From Ianthella basta (taxonomy: Eukaryota > Porifera > Demospongiae > Verongiida > Ianthellidae), in contig OZ025876.1 of NCBI GenBank assembly GCA_964019415.1, positions 8,159,245 through 8,223,244 of the forward strand: a stretch of 64,000 nucleotides of DNA, in the 5' to 3' direction. Position 1 is the first letter of the stretch. Each line of letters starts with the position of its first letter. Below the pieces are notes generated by a model. It made no database searches and was not told the origin of the DNA. It saw only the letters and a list, made by a program, of their open reading frames with translations. A program made the position numbers and the translations under genes. This document shows, in pieces, positions 54,100 to 61,958 of this stretch.

Positions 54100-55610
54100 T
54101 TTTCTTTTCCCCCCCAGGGTTATCCCAATATCACATCTGATGCATTCTTATTGTTTCGGTTAGAATCAGTTTTTTTTCAAAAATGGGCCACCTTTTGGGC
54201 CAAAGTGGCCCAAAGGGTGGCCCATTTTCTGGAAACCCTCGCATGTGGGACATGTCCTATGTAAACAATGTGGGGCGATTTTTGACCTTCCTATATTTGC
54301 TTGTAGCTCCTACAGGGTGTGTTCGTACGAAGTCAAAGAAGTGCCGAGAGGAAGATCAAACACTGCTCTTTAAATGTATGCACGATTTCTGTTAACCAAG
54401 CCTGGCTGCGCTAAGATATGTCGCCGAATACAAAGCCATCTAAAAAGCCGAAAACTTCGATGTGGCGCTCGAGGGAATCTCTGAGGGAGAAACGGAAAGC
54501 ATAGCCCTGTTCCTACGCGGACCCTCTAACCGCATGCATAGTTACTAAATCAATCCTAACAAAAGTTATATGGAGAAAACTAACTTTCATTTCTCCCGTG
54601 ACAGGTTTCATGCCTTGAAACTCCACACAGGAACCGACTTTGCTCTATGCATGCGGTGAAATTTTAGATAATTTTCTTCACTTTCGGAAGCATCCTTCAA
54701 TGCGCCTCTAACTGAACTTCTCGAATGCCACACGACGTTCTCGTGATGGCACTCGTTCCAGCCTTCCATGATGGCCAGGACCCGTGACGATCTCGTGATC
54801 TCCTATATATGGTATACACAACGGAAGCAATCATATGACGTCATGAAACGTTCGCTGTCCTCAAAAAGCGAGATTTCTTTGCATAAAAGAACGAAACGTC
54901 GATCACTTCGAAGTTTGAGAACGGAGAAGACATCAGCTGTGCTTTCTTCTTACCAGAATTCTCTCTAGTCGTCTGAAACTTTGTTCCGCGCTGTCGCCGG
55001 ATATGACGTTCGATTTCTCTGGCCTCACGAATCACGCACACATCACATGCAGTGCAAGCGTAGCCATGGCAACACAGGAATTTCACACCTAAAGGTGTGA
55101 ATACCTCAAAGTGCACGTTATGTAAACGAACATGTCCCACAAGCGCTGCAATATTACCTTGTATAGTTGATCTTTGTCAGACAAGATGTCAGGAGTCCTC
55201 TGGGGCAAGAAAGGAAAATGGGCGTCTTTGGCCAAAAATGGTGGCCCATTTTTGAAACCCTGCAATTTTACCCCAACTGGTAGATCTGTGTCAGATATGA
55301 TGTCAGGAGTCTCCTGGGATAAAAATGAATAATGGACCACTATGGCCCAACAGGGTGGGCCATTTTTGGAAACCCTACAATTTCACCCCATAATGTAAAT
55401 CTATGTCAGACATGCTGTCAAGAGTCCTCAGGGCCAATAAACAAAATAGGTCACTTCGGCCCATTTTTAGGCCAAAGTGACCCATTTTCCTTTTTGCCCC
55501 AGGGGACTCTTGAAAGCATTTCTGATGCAAATTTACCATTTTGTGTAAACTTGCAGGGTTTCCAAAATTGGGCCATCTTTTAGGCCACTCCCAAAGTGGC
55601 CCATTCGTTC
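54100..55610. repeat. GGCC-rich dispersed unit, five copies in both orientations
   Basis: A 115-125 bp unit with GGAAACCCTGCAATTTTACC, then GTCAGATATGATGTCAGGAGTC, a CTGGGG run and AATGGGCCACTTTGG-type ends (a few bases vary between copies). Forward copies lie at 54231 (interrupted by the TIR element and resuming at 55146), 55251-55345 and 55369-55450. Reverse copies lie at about 54105-54185 and 55497-55575. The ends carry many TGGCCCA/TGGGCCA motifs, several forming inverted pairs. It may be a small transposable element or a complex repeat; I do not recognise the family. Confidence 0.7.
54240..55145. mobile_element. 906-bp TIR element (short relative of the 3.17-kb element)
   Basis: It begins CGCATGTGGGACATG and ends in the complement of CGCTTGTGGGACATG, a 15-base terminal inverted repeat with one mismatch. 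Sub-terminal TATGTAAAC motifs lie near both ends, and the right sub-terminal region (TCACG..CACAC, then AGCCATGGCAAC) resembles the right end of the 58181-61351 element. It splits a GGAAACCCTGCAATATTACC copy of the surrounding repeat; intact copies at 55251 and 55369 show the empty site, implying a 2-bp CT duplication (54238-54239 and 55146-55147). It holds no transposase. A 28-codon basic ORF at 54418-54504 and a TGACGTCA site near 54836 are present, with uncertain meaning. Confidence 0.75.
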
Positions 55611-56331
55611 GTTATTGAACTAGGAATTTATTTAGTCACAGAAATAGTAAGTAGGAAGGTAGTAAGTATTCATTCCACAATAATATATATTCTTTCTACA
55701 GCTTACAGGAAAAGATGGGCCACTGGGCCACTTTGGCCTATTTTCGGCCCACTTTTTTGATCCCAGTAAATGAACTTTACATTTTTCACATAGAAAACTA
55801 ACATTTATTAGAAATGTTTGCTTCTGGACCACTGAAACACTAAAAAATGAAGTTTCTTGGAAATGCATGCAATTACAGAAGTGTATATATAGATGCTGTG
55901 TTCACAACAGACATTGTGATAGACTGCTTTATAGCATATTGGTTTTGGGTCACCATTGTTCCACGCTAACCCTAACCCTTATATATGCATTATGTGCTGA
56001 GGCATGCGACATAAAGCTGCCGCCAAGGTTCCACACTTGGATACCACCTGGAACAATGGGAAAAAGTGCGCATGTACATGTGAAGTTCACTAGAGAGGAC
56101 TTACTTCTACTTATAATGGTAAGGCATGGAGTAGACCACATTCAAGAAAAGCCCCAAGAGTCCCACCGTGACCTGCACAAAAGTGCGTGGCAGCTCACTG
56201 CAAAACAGACACCAAAGCAATAAAGGAGTCCTGTTACCAAAAAGGGCCAGAGGTAATGTTAGCAGCCCGTTAAGAGTAAAGCATTAAAAGTCCCATAACC
56301 AAAATGTGGCCGAGAGCCCATGGACCACTGA
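55611..56331. other. Unassigned spacer with GGCC-motif patches
   Basis: Mostly AT-rich. Positions 55714-55760 carry another cluster of GGGCCACT/GGCCCACT motifs. 55967-55980 holds a two-unit CTAACCCTAACCCT telomere-like string. 55867-56223 is an open frame described separately. No other gene is seen. Confidence 0.5.
55867..56223 (+). CDS. Unrecognised ORF, possibly part of an exon
   Basis: A 118-codon frame with no domain I recognise. Its second half (from about 55999) is less AT-rich and includes KSAHVHVKFTREDLLLL, then an AATG-GTAAGG splice-donor-like site near 56118. The stop TAA at 56221 lies inside an AATAAA polyadenylation-type signal (56218-56223), compatible with either read-through or an unspliced last exon. 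There is no start context or homologue to support translation, so chance is quite possible. Confidence 0.15.
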   Translation: MQLQKCIYRCCVHNRHCDRLLYSILVLGHHCSTLTLTLIYALCAEACDIKLPPRFHTWIPPGTMGKSAHVHVKFTREDLLLLIMVRHGVDHIQEKPQESHRDLHKSAWQLTAKQTPKQ

Positions 56332-56558
56332 GGCTCAAAATATCCCCAGTAGTGGCCCATTCTGCTGGGAATAGTGAACCAAAAGTGGGATAAAAATGAC
56401 CCAAAATTGAAGTGGCACATTTCGGTGGCCCAAAATCTCAAAAGTGGCACATTACGAAATGGGCCAAAGTGGCCCAAAATTGCGGTGGGGTGGAAAATTA
56501 TAACAAGATGGTAGCCCAAATTGGCCGCTGGTGGCTCAAAATGGGCCACTAACAATGG
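56332..56558. repeat. Degenerate GTGGCCCA short repeats
   Basis: At least eight near-copies of AGTGGCCCAAAATTG-like strings at irregular spacing of about 20-40 bp, running directly into the telomere-type repeat. The core is the same TGGCCCA as in the dispersed unit at 54100-55610, suggesting a shared origin. Confidence 0.6.
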
Positions 56559-56610
56559 CCCTAACCCTAACCCTAACCCTAACCCTAACCCTAACCCTAA
56601 CCCTAACCCT
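56559..56610. repeat. Interstitial telomeric repeat (CCCTAA)8
   Basis: Eight perfect CCCTAA units plus CCCT with no interruption: the C-rich strand of the TTAGGG animal telomere repeat. As non-telomeric sequence lies on both sides it is internal, either a relic of chromosome-end repair or fusion, or a subtelomeric tract. The C-rich strand on plus would correspond to a left chromosome end. Confidence 0.95.
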
Positions 56611-56769
56611 GCGCAAGCAAGGCAAACCCTGCGCATGCAAAGCAAACGTACCTTGCTCGTGGCTTTGGCGGCCATTTTCCTTTGAATATGACGTAATGCA
56701 CCATCTTACTATAATTATATAATGCACCGAATCTCGGATTTTTATGTTTGTTTGCAGGGAATAGGCTCG

Positions 56770-56864
56770 AGACGCTCCGTGCCAGTTGAAAGACTCGGGG
56801 GCAGGTTGTTAGAAGGGTGCCGTTCGCCTAGCTGCCTTGCGGCCGAAAAGTGAGATGTCCTTCG
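56770..56864 (+). repeat. Diverged partial copy of the 817-bp unit's 5' part
   Basis: The stretch GCCAGTTGAAAGACTCGGGG through CTAGCTGCCTTGCGGCCGAA parallels GCCAGTTAAGAGAGTGGGAG through CTAGCTGCCCTGCAGCCGAA inside the 817-bp unit (near 56952). It appears to be an older duplication preceding the recent one. A TGACGTAA motif lies upstream at 56689-56696. Confidence 0.6.
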
Positions 56865-57681
56865 TCAATTCGCCGCGGGCCGAAGCGCCATTTTCGAAAT
56901 TATCGACCGGCCTTACCGCTACCGGTCATTGGTGGACTTGATACGAGCCATGCCAGTTAAGAGAGTGGGAGTACCTGAGCTTAGAGGGGTGCCGCTTACC
57001 TATAGCTGCCCTGCAGCCGAAGAGATCGCTTCCTTTTTTTTTTTTTTTACCGCGGGCCGAGACCCCATTTTTAATTATCCGTCTCTACGATTTTCGGTGA
57101 CGGGAGATCTTATTCGTTGTCGGCAAACGTTCGATTTAAGCTCTACCGTCGTTATAGCAGCCAGCCTCAGTTGCTACCTGTACAGGTAGTTCAAACTGGC
57201 AAGGGGCCGACTCGCTGGCTTGCAATAGGCTGGGAACCTGCCCATATATACGGCGGGCATTCAGCTAGTATGACGTAATGCAGCCAGTAGGGCTTGGCAC
57301 GTGACTTTGGCTGTCGGAGGAATAATATAAATGCCCATACATGCCAGGTTCTGCTTGCAGCAGCTCCTATCCCCCAATACTTAAGCTGCTGTTTTTGGCC
57401 TTCAACATTGTACAAGGAAAGTGGGATTTAAATAGGCAATTCTTGCATGGTACACTTGCCAGGGCATGCTCCAGCCAAGATTGCAAAAACCAGCAAGATG
57501 CGGCCCTTCCTGACCAAACTGCTGTGCCCCGCCCACAGGCCCCAAATGCATATTTTCAGGTCTTTTACTATGGCATGGTCGCACCTGCACGCAATGCAGT
57601 GGTGCCATGATGTAGTAGCACATCAGGGCTACAGCATGCTGCATTCGTGGGGAGTGCACGTCCAATTCGCAGGTTGATGAG
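56865..57681 (+). repeat. 817-bp tandem unit, copy 1 (uninterrupted)
   Basis: It begins TCAATTCGCCGCGGGCCGAA and ends GGTTGATGAG. The second copy starts immediately at 57682 and differs at only a handful of positions: a T15 run at 57034-57048 against T6 in copy 2, and a few substitutions. This copy contains the undisturbed CTATCCCCCAATACTTAAG site at 57368-57386 into which the TIR element inserted in copy 2. Its right part has open frames on both strands (57341-57610 plus, 57402-57707 minus); neither has a recognisable domain, and the copies are too alike to test for coding constraint. Confidence 0.9.
57271..57331 (+). promoter_or_regulatory. Promoter-like cluster in 817-bp unit copy 1
   Basis: TGACGTAA (CRE/ATF type) at 57271-57278, CACGTG E-box at 57298-57303 and TATAAA at 57326-57331, in the order and spacing of a polymerase II promoter pointing right. 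A transcript would start near 57355 and run into the right part of the unit. Binding and initiation are inferred from motifs only. Confidence 0.4.
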
Positions 57682-58180
57682 TCAATTCTCCGCGGCCGAA
57701 GCGCCATTTTCGAAATTATCGACCGGCCTTACCGCTACCGGTCATTGGTGGACTTGATACGAGCCATGCCAGTTAAGAGAGTGGGAGTACCTGAGCTTAG
57801 AGGGGTGCCGCTTACCTAGCTGCCCTGCAGCCGAAGAGATCGCTTCCTTTTTTACCGCGGGTCGAGACCCCATTTTTTAATTATCCGTCTCTACGATTTT
57901 CGGTGACGGGAGATCTTATTCGTTGTCGGCAAACGTTCGAATTAAGCTCTACCGTCGTTATAGCAGCCAGCCTCAGTTGCTACCTGTACAGGTAGTTCAA
58001 ACTGGCAGAGGGCCGACTCGCTGGCTTGCAATAGGCTGGGAACCTGCCCATATATACGGCGGGCATTCAGCTAGTATGACGTAATGCAGCCAGTAGGGCT
58101 TGGCACGTGACTTTGGCTGTCGGAGGAATAATATAAATGCCCATACATGCCAGGTTCTGCTTGCAGCAGCTCCTATCCCC
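57682..58180 (+). repeat. 817-bp tandem unit, copy 2, left piece
   Basis: Near-identical to 56865-57375, then cut by the TIR element within the run of C bases. It continues at 61352. Confidence 0.9.
58077..58137 (+). promoter_or_regulatory. Promoter-like cluster in 817-bp unit copy 2
   Basis: The same TGACGTAA (58077-58084), CACGTG (58104-58109) and TATAAA (58132-58137) arrangement as copy 1. The TIR element inserted about 45 bases downstream of the TATA motif, so any transcript from here would now enter the left end of that element. Confidence 0.4.
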
Positions 58181-58275
58181 CGCATGTGGAACATGTCTGT
58201 GTAAACAAACACCTTTAGCTATGTAAACAGGCCGAAATGTCCTATGTAAACAATGCGCGGCAGATTTTCATGTTG

Positions 58276-58294
58276 TTATTTTCTCTTATTCTTC
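58276..58294 (-). other. Candidate second coding exon of the CCCH gene
   Basis: After the acceptor-like TTATCTGCAG the minus strand reads GAAGAATAAGAGAAAATAA. Joined in phase to the donor at 58749/58748 it gives a short basic tail and a stop. The polypyrimidine tract is weak and there is no expression evidence. Confidence 0.3.
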
Positions 58295-58744
58295 CTGCAG
58301 ATAACATCGAATCAGAACACTCCAAGCGCGAGCTTAAAGTTGAACTATATTATTAACATCTTACGTACGGTACCTACAAATAAATGTCTTTCATTACGAG
58401 AAATGTCGCTGTGCACGAAGTATGAAAATTATTATTAAATGGTGATTCAGGTCTAGAGGTAAAGGCTGAGCGAGGAACAGAGAACGCAGTATGATGCACC
58501 TTCATGCACTCTAACTTTTCCATGTGGGGGGTTTTACTAAAACATTCTGCTAGTAAGTTACATAAAGAAAACTAAATTCGCTGCGATCAAGGACAACTTT
58601 CGGTCAAGCTAACTTCTTTTGAGAACAAGGAATAAAAACCCCCCAAATGGAGATCCTAGATAATGTCTTTGCCAAGGTAAAGCAGCCTTTGTCGCACCGT
58701 ATTCTTTCTTTCCCTGCACCTGATCGGCGTTCTTGTAAGAGCAC

Positions 58745-59215
58745 TCACCCGAGAGCCCGTGTCTCGTGACTGGCTCGTGACATTTCACCTGAGGTACTCA
58801 ACGGAAGTAAATCGTCATAATACGTCGACGCTGGAAACTGTCCGCCGTTGGGCAACTGAAACTCGCTTGGCCTGCAGACCTCTTCTGCCTCGCCGCCTGT
58901 CCAGTGCACGTATGGACAAGACTCTCTGGTACAGTCCGGGAAAGCGTAACAAAGCTTGTACGGCTTCATCTTTCCAACCAGGTACTTTTCCGGCAAATGC
59001 CGAAAGTGGCATTGCCCGGACGGTCTCTTGCACGCTTCCTGCCAGAAGCAGATGCGCTGGTCGGTCTTGGGCTTTTTTGCCTTTTTGGTTTGATTCTTGC
59101 CCTTCATTGCCCCGCTGTAAGCGCGCTTTCTTTGCTCGTCTGGTCCTTGGAAAATAACTATGTTGCCGTATACGTTATGGAAATGAGCACCACTGGGCGT
59201 AGAGGATTTAGACAT
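58745..59215 (-). CDS. CCCH zinc-finger protein, first exon (two Nab2/ZC3H14-spaced fingers)
   Basis: A 156-residue frame on the minus strand. A basic NLS-like stretch lies at 39-50 (KGKNQTKKAKKPK). Finger 1 is C56-x5-C62-x6-C69-x3-H73 and finger 2 is C89-x5-C95-x4-C100-x3-H104, the spacing of RNA-binding CCCH fingers in the Nab2/ZC3H14 group. The rest is not recognised. The frame ends in TGA inside a strong donor site, CGG-GTGAGTG, with the intron starting at 58748, so the stop is probably intronic. A candidate acceptor CTGCAG at 58300-58295 would add KNKRK and a TAA at 58278-58276 (intron 454 bp); this second exon is tentative. A TATA box lies 53 bases upstream of the ATG. The product is likely a nuclear RNA-binding protein (inference). 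Its location inside a TIR element makes it either captured cargo or an element-encoded accessory gene. Confidence 0.6.
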   Translation of the reverse strand: MSKSSTPSGAHFHNVYGNIVIFQGPDEQRKRAYSGAMKGKNQTKKAKKPKTDQRICFWQEACKRPSGQCHFRHLPEKYLVGKMKPYKLCYAFPDCTRESCPYVHWTGGEAEEVCRPSEFQLPNGGQFPASTYYDDLLPLSTSGEMSRASHETRALG

Positions 59216-59266
59216 TGTGTACTCTGCTAGCTAGTAGTCTGAGTGAGCCACTACAGTACCAGTGGC

Positions 59267-59274
59267 TCTTTATA
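59267..59274 (-). promoter_or_regulatory. TATA box of the CCCH zinc-finger gene
   Basis: TATAAAGA on the minus strand, 53 bases upstream of the ATG at 59215. With initiation about 30 bases downstream the 5' leader would be only some 20-25 bases. A good match in the right position, but not experimentally supported. Confidence 0.5.
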
Positions 59275-59665
59275 CAGGGACCAGAATGTCTAGGTATGGC
59301 CAAATGAAATCATAGTTCTTTTTGTGCTTACCTGTATTGTGATCTGTTCATTATTCATTGTGTATGTGTAATCCTCTGTGAATTCTCATCCTTGATCATG
59401 TATGATCATGGTTGTGTTTTAGTCACAGCATCATGACCTATGAAGAATCCATCACCCCATTGTCTCCACCTGTCATCCTGCATGATCACCAGCTGTTTAT
59501 CATGTGAATCTGGGCTGCCTTTGCATCAGTACAATCATGTATAACACTAGGCAGATGCATAGCATAGCATCGTGGGGCAAGCCTGAGCGAGTGAAGCCAG
59601 GGTGGTGCAGATATTGGCTGCACACATGAGTGTAGCTAACCCTATGTCAGGAAATTTTTTCCCTA

Positions 59666-59730
59666 TCATGTCAAGTTCTAAACGCTGTCATTCATTTGTG
59701 TTACCATGGTACATAGACCACCTTAATTAG
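59666..59730 (+). repeat. Diverged direct repeat, copy 1
   Basis: About 65 bases, from TCATGTCAAGTTCTAAACGC to CACCTTAATTAG, similar to 59951-60013 (about 285 bases downstream). Between them lies a nested hairpin at 59765-59810: TGTGGG/CCCACA outside and GGCTCTA/TAGAGCC inside. No coding potential is seen. Confidence 0.6.
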
Positions 59731-59950
59731 CATTTCCGAGTGTCACTGATTAGTCTGTGCCCGGTGTGGGAGTTTCAAAGGAGGCTCTAGCTGGATAGAG
59801 CCTGCCCACATCGGTATATAGGAGGGAATGGATCAGTGGCTGTTGGCGGTGACCAGTGACCTGGCTGCTAAAAGGTCGGCTAAAGATCTGGAGGTTGCCA
59901 GTGCTGGTCCGGTTCACTGCCATATTTTCCCTTCCCCCCTTCATTCCTTA

Positions 59951-60013
59951 CCATGTGTAGTTTCGAACGTTGTCTTTCATTCGTGTCAACATGATACAGA
60001 GCATCTTAATTAG
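59951..60013 (+). repeat. Diverged direct repeat, copy 2
   Basis: The second copy, from CCATGTGTAGTTTCGAACG to GCATCTTAATTAG. Similarity to copy 1 is around three quarters by eye. The pair may mark ends of an older insertion within the TIR element. Confidence 0.6.
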
Positions 60014-60247
60014 GAAATTAAAATGCTTGTAATAATTATATCGCAAGAGTGTGCAAAGAGCTGCAGCATGACATCTGTCTGAGACGTCTGCATGAAAGGG
60101 GCTGGATTTAGCTGATATATTTTTGATCATTTGTGCATGTGTGCGATGCATATGTGTATAGTAATTCCACTACAACTCCTTGCTATAGTCAATTGCAAAG
60201 TACATAATTTTTGTCACATATTAGTGGCCATTAAATATACCATGGTA

Positions 60248-60314
60248 CTCCAGTGCAAACGACACACAGTGTGTGTTTCGGCCAATACCAGGCCATCATC
60301 AGGTTTGCTGGGAG
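60248..60314 (-). ncRNA. Hammerhead-like self-cleaving ribozyme, minus strand
   Basis: Read on minus: stem I 5' strand CTCC..GCAAAC (60314-60303), core CTGATGA (60302-60296), stem II GGCC/GGCC (60294-60291 with 60283-60280), GAAA (60279-60276), stem III of six pairs (60276-60271 with 60267-60262), then the cleavage triplet GTC ending at 60261 and the stem I 3' strand GTTTGC..GGAG (60260-60248). Core residues and all three stems are present, with stem I open-ended (type I). The weak point is an extra T (60295) between the core and stem II. Such ribozymes occur in Penelope-like and retrozyme elements, but none is recognised around it. Confidence 0.6.
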
Positions 60315-60627
60315 TTTGTGAATGTAAACACTACTAAATATTTGCAAGGTAATACGGTAACATACTAGGGGCTCATTAAAGTACTAAAAGTGGGAACAAA
60401 ATCAACTATTATATATGGTAGTGCCACATGGCATACCACAGCTCACATAATATTATGGAGGACACACTGTTAACAGTGCATACACAGAAACACACAGTAT
60501 GCAATACAGCACACTCTGGTACAAACACATGCCATAAAATGCTTGTAAGACAAGATATACAGGGCAAATTAAATCACAGCTCAGACACTATCAGCCAGGT
60601 GCATGCTGCATTGAGACACACACTGTA

Positions 60628-60840
60628 CTGTGAAACCTGTCTAACATGATCACTGTATAAGGCATCCACCTCTCCATAAAACAGCCAGCCTCCCTGGCCC
60701 CAAATAGCACAAAAACGCTGTGTAAAGCACCCACCTCTCTATGCAAGTCGGCTATAACTGGCCCTCAGGTAGTTGTCCTAGACAGGCTCTACTCATAGAT
60801 AGAGGAAGAAGAAGGTTCTTCCTCTATCTATGCTCTACTG
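60628..60840. mobile_element. MITE-like segment with inverted ends
   Basis: The left end CTGTGAAACCTGTCTAACA and the complement of the right end CAGTAGAGCCTGTCTAGGACA share C-W-GT-R-R-A-R-CCTGTCTA. The interior has paired CCACCTCTC motifs at 60667 and 60731. A TA precedes the left end. The general look is that of small pogo/Tigger-type elements, but there is no coding sequence and no clear duplication on the right, so the family is a guess. It is interrupted by the 39-bp palindrome. Confidence 0.4.
60787..60839. repeat. 39-bp perfect hairpin flanked by 7-bp direct repeats
   Basis: A 17-base arm (60794-60810), five-base loop GAAGG, and perfectly complementary arm (60816-60832), bracketed by CTCTACT at 60787-60793 and 60833-60839. 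It looks like a very small insertion with target duplication, or a snap-back repair product. Confidence 0.85.
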
Positions 60841-61351
60841 CACACAGTACACACCGTCACAGACACGCAAATTCGTGCGCAAACGATGGCACAGACACAT
60901 AAACACAGACAAACTTGCCAGGGATACGCAGTACGAAGTACTAGGTTAGCAGACACGTAGAGACACGATGTGTGAAGCTATGTAGCTTACCTCAATACCT
61001 TGGCTGCGAGCGTGCCTTGCTTCGCCTTCGCGATCACCTACACGCGAACTCGGCTCCTGGTTACCTTCAAGCTTAGCCCGAAGATCAGATTCTTGGGTTC
61101 TACGCAGTACTTACTCTCTAGATCTTCCATCAAGGACAACGTTCCCTTCGCGTGTACACGGCCTACGGATGTGACGTTCTACGTGACGTTTTGCTCTGCG
61201 CATCCGGTTAGTTCTTCAGTCACGCGCACACCACGCATTCTAAGGCGGTGAAGCATGCGTAACCACGGCAACTCGGATACAGTGCGCAACCGCAGTGTTC
61301 ATAGCTATGTAAACAGCTATGTCAACTTTAGGTGGTCATGTCCCACATGCG

Positions 61352-61660
61352 CCCAATACTTAAGCTGCTGTTTTTGGCCTTCAACATTGTACAAGGAAAG
61401 TGGAATTTAAATAGGCAATTCTTGCATGGTACACTTGCCAGGGCATGCTCCAGCCAAGATTGCAAAAACCAGCAAGATGCGGCCCTTCCTGACCAAACTG
61501 CTGTGCCCCGCCCACAGGCCCCAAATGCATATTTTCAGGTCTTTTACTATGGCATGGTCGCACCTGCACGCAATGCAGTGGTGCCATGATGTAGTAGCAC
61601 ATCAGGGCTACAGCATGCTGCATTCGGGGGGAGTGCACGTCCAATTCGCAGGTTGATGAG
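61352..61660 (+). repeat. 817-bp tandem unit, copy 2, right piece
   Basis: Continues the unit interrupted at 58180, from CCCAATACTTAAGCTGCTG to GGTTGATGAG. It differs from 57373-57681 at about two positions (an A for T near 61404 and a G for T near 61627). Confidence 0.9.
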
Positions 61661-61863
61661 GTCCAAAATTACATAAAATCCTTTTCAACAATCCACAAGG
61701 GTCAACAAAGGAAGTGCATTTTTATATCATTGGTGTTCACACTTAGCATGGAGTGCGCCTGCCAGTTTGCAGCCCTTCAGTGCGCGCAGAGCATCTGCTG
61801 CAGGCCTTAAAAGCTTCCCCTAGTGAAGGGCTATGTTGGATAATCATATTCATACCCCTGCAA
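61661..61863. other. Unassigned spacer
   Basis: About 200 bases between the duplicated unit and a candidate first exon. No gene, repeat or RNA is recognised; it may hold the upstream promoter of the exon-like segment. Confidence 0.4.
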
Positions 61864-61958
61864 GATGAACAAAATGGCGGACGTTTGAGGCGCTTTTGGA
61901 TTTTTGATTTGAGATGGGCTTGAGCCGCGTTCGAGGGAGGCTCCTTCTCAAGTATCAG
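61864..61958 (+). other. Candidate first exon with YY1-like start and splice donor
   Basis: AAAATGGCGGACG (YY1-like) at 61874-61886 is followed about 70 bases later by a strong donor, TATCAG-GTAAGC, with the GT at 61959. The first ATG gives a four-codon frame ending in TGA; a second ATG (61914) gives MGLSRVRGRLLLKYQ up to the donor. Many animal housekeeping genes have YY1-type motifs at the start of transcription, so this could be the 5' end of a gene to the right. No downstream exon is recognised in the window. Confidence 0.35.

Larger units (their letters stand above)
58181..61351. mobile_element. 3.17-kb TIR DNA element carrying a CCCH zinc-finger gene
   Basis: It begins CGCATGTGGAACATG and ends in the complement of CGCATGTGGGACATG (15-base TIR, one mismatch), with several TATGTAAAC sub-terminal motifs. 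The flanks join exactly to reconstitute the 817-bp unit: the target has five C bases, and the filled site has four plus three, implying a 2-bp CC duplication. Inside are a minus-strand CCCH-finger gene, a hammerhead-like ribozyme, a diverged repeat pair (59666/59951), a MITE-like segment and a hairpin insertion. No transposase is seen, so it is presumably mobilised in trans. The superfamily is not assigned; 2-bp duplications occur in several cut-and-paste groups. Confidence 0.75.

Noticed and set aside
54418-54504. 28-codon basic ORF in the short TIR element
   Set aside because: Lys/Arg-rich like a DNA-binding tail, but too short, and with no splice partner found.
56259-56727. ORFs with Leu-Thr/Leu-Gly or Arg-Val runs
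   Set aside because: Translations of the telomeric repeat.
57341-57707. 89- and 101-codon ORFs on opposite strands in the 817-bp unit
   Set aside because: Both are open over the same bases, neither has a domain, and the near-identical second copy cannot show selection.
57670-57715. Third hammerhead (TTGATGAGTCAATTCTCC... with CCGAAG)
   Set aside because: The core lacks the initial C (TTGATGA) and GAAA is GAAG, and no stem III with a cleavage triplet follows.
56865-58180. LTR retroelement with 500-bp LTRs
   Set aside because: The direct repeats flank only about 300 bp that is itself part of the duplicated 817-bp unit. There is no TG..CA end, primer-binding site or pol gene; a tandem duplication with one TIR insertion explains it.
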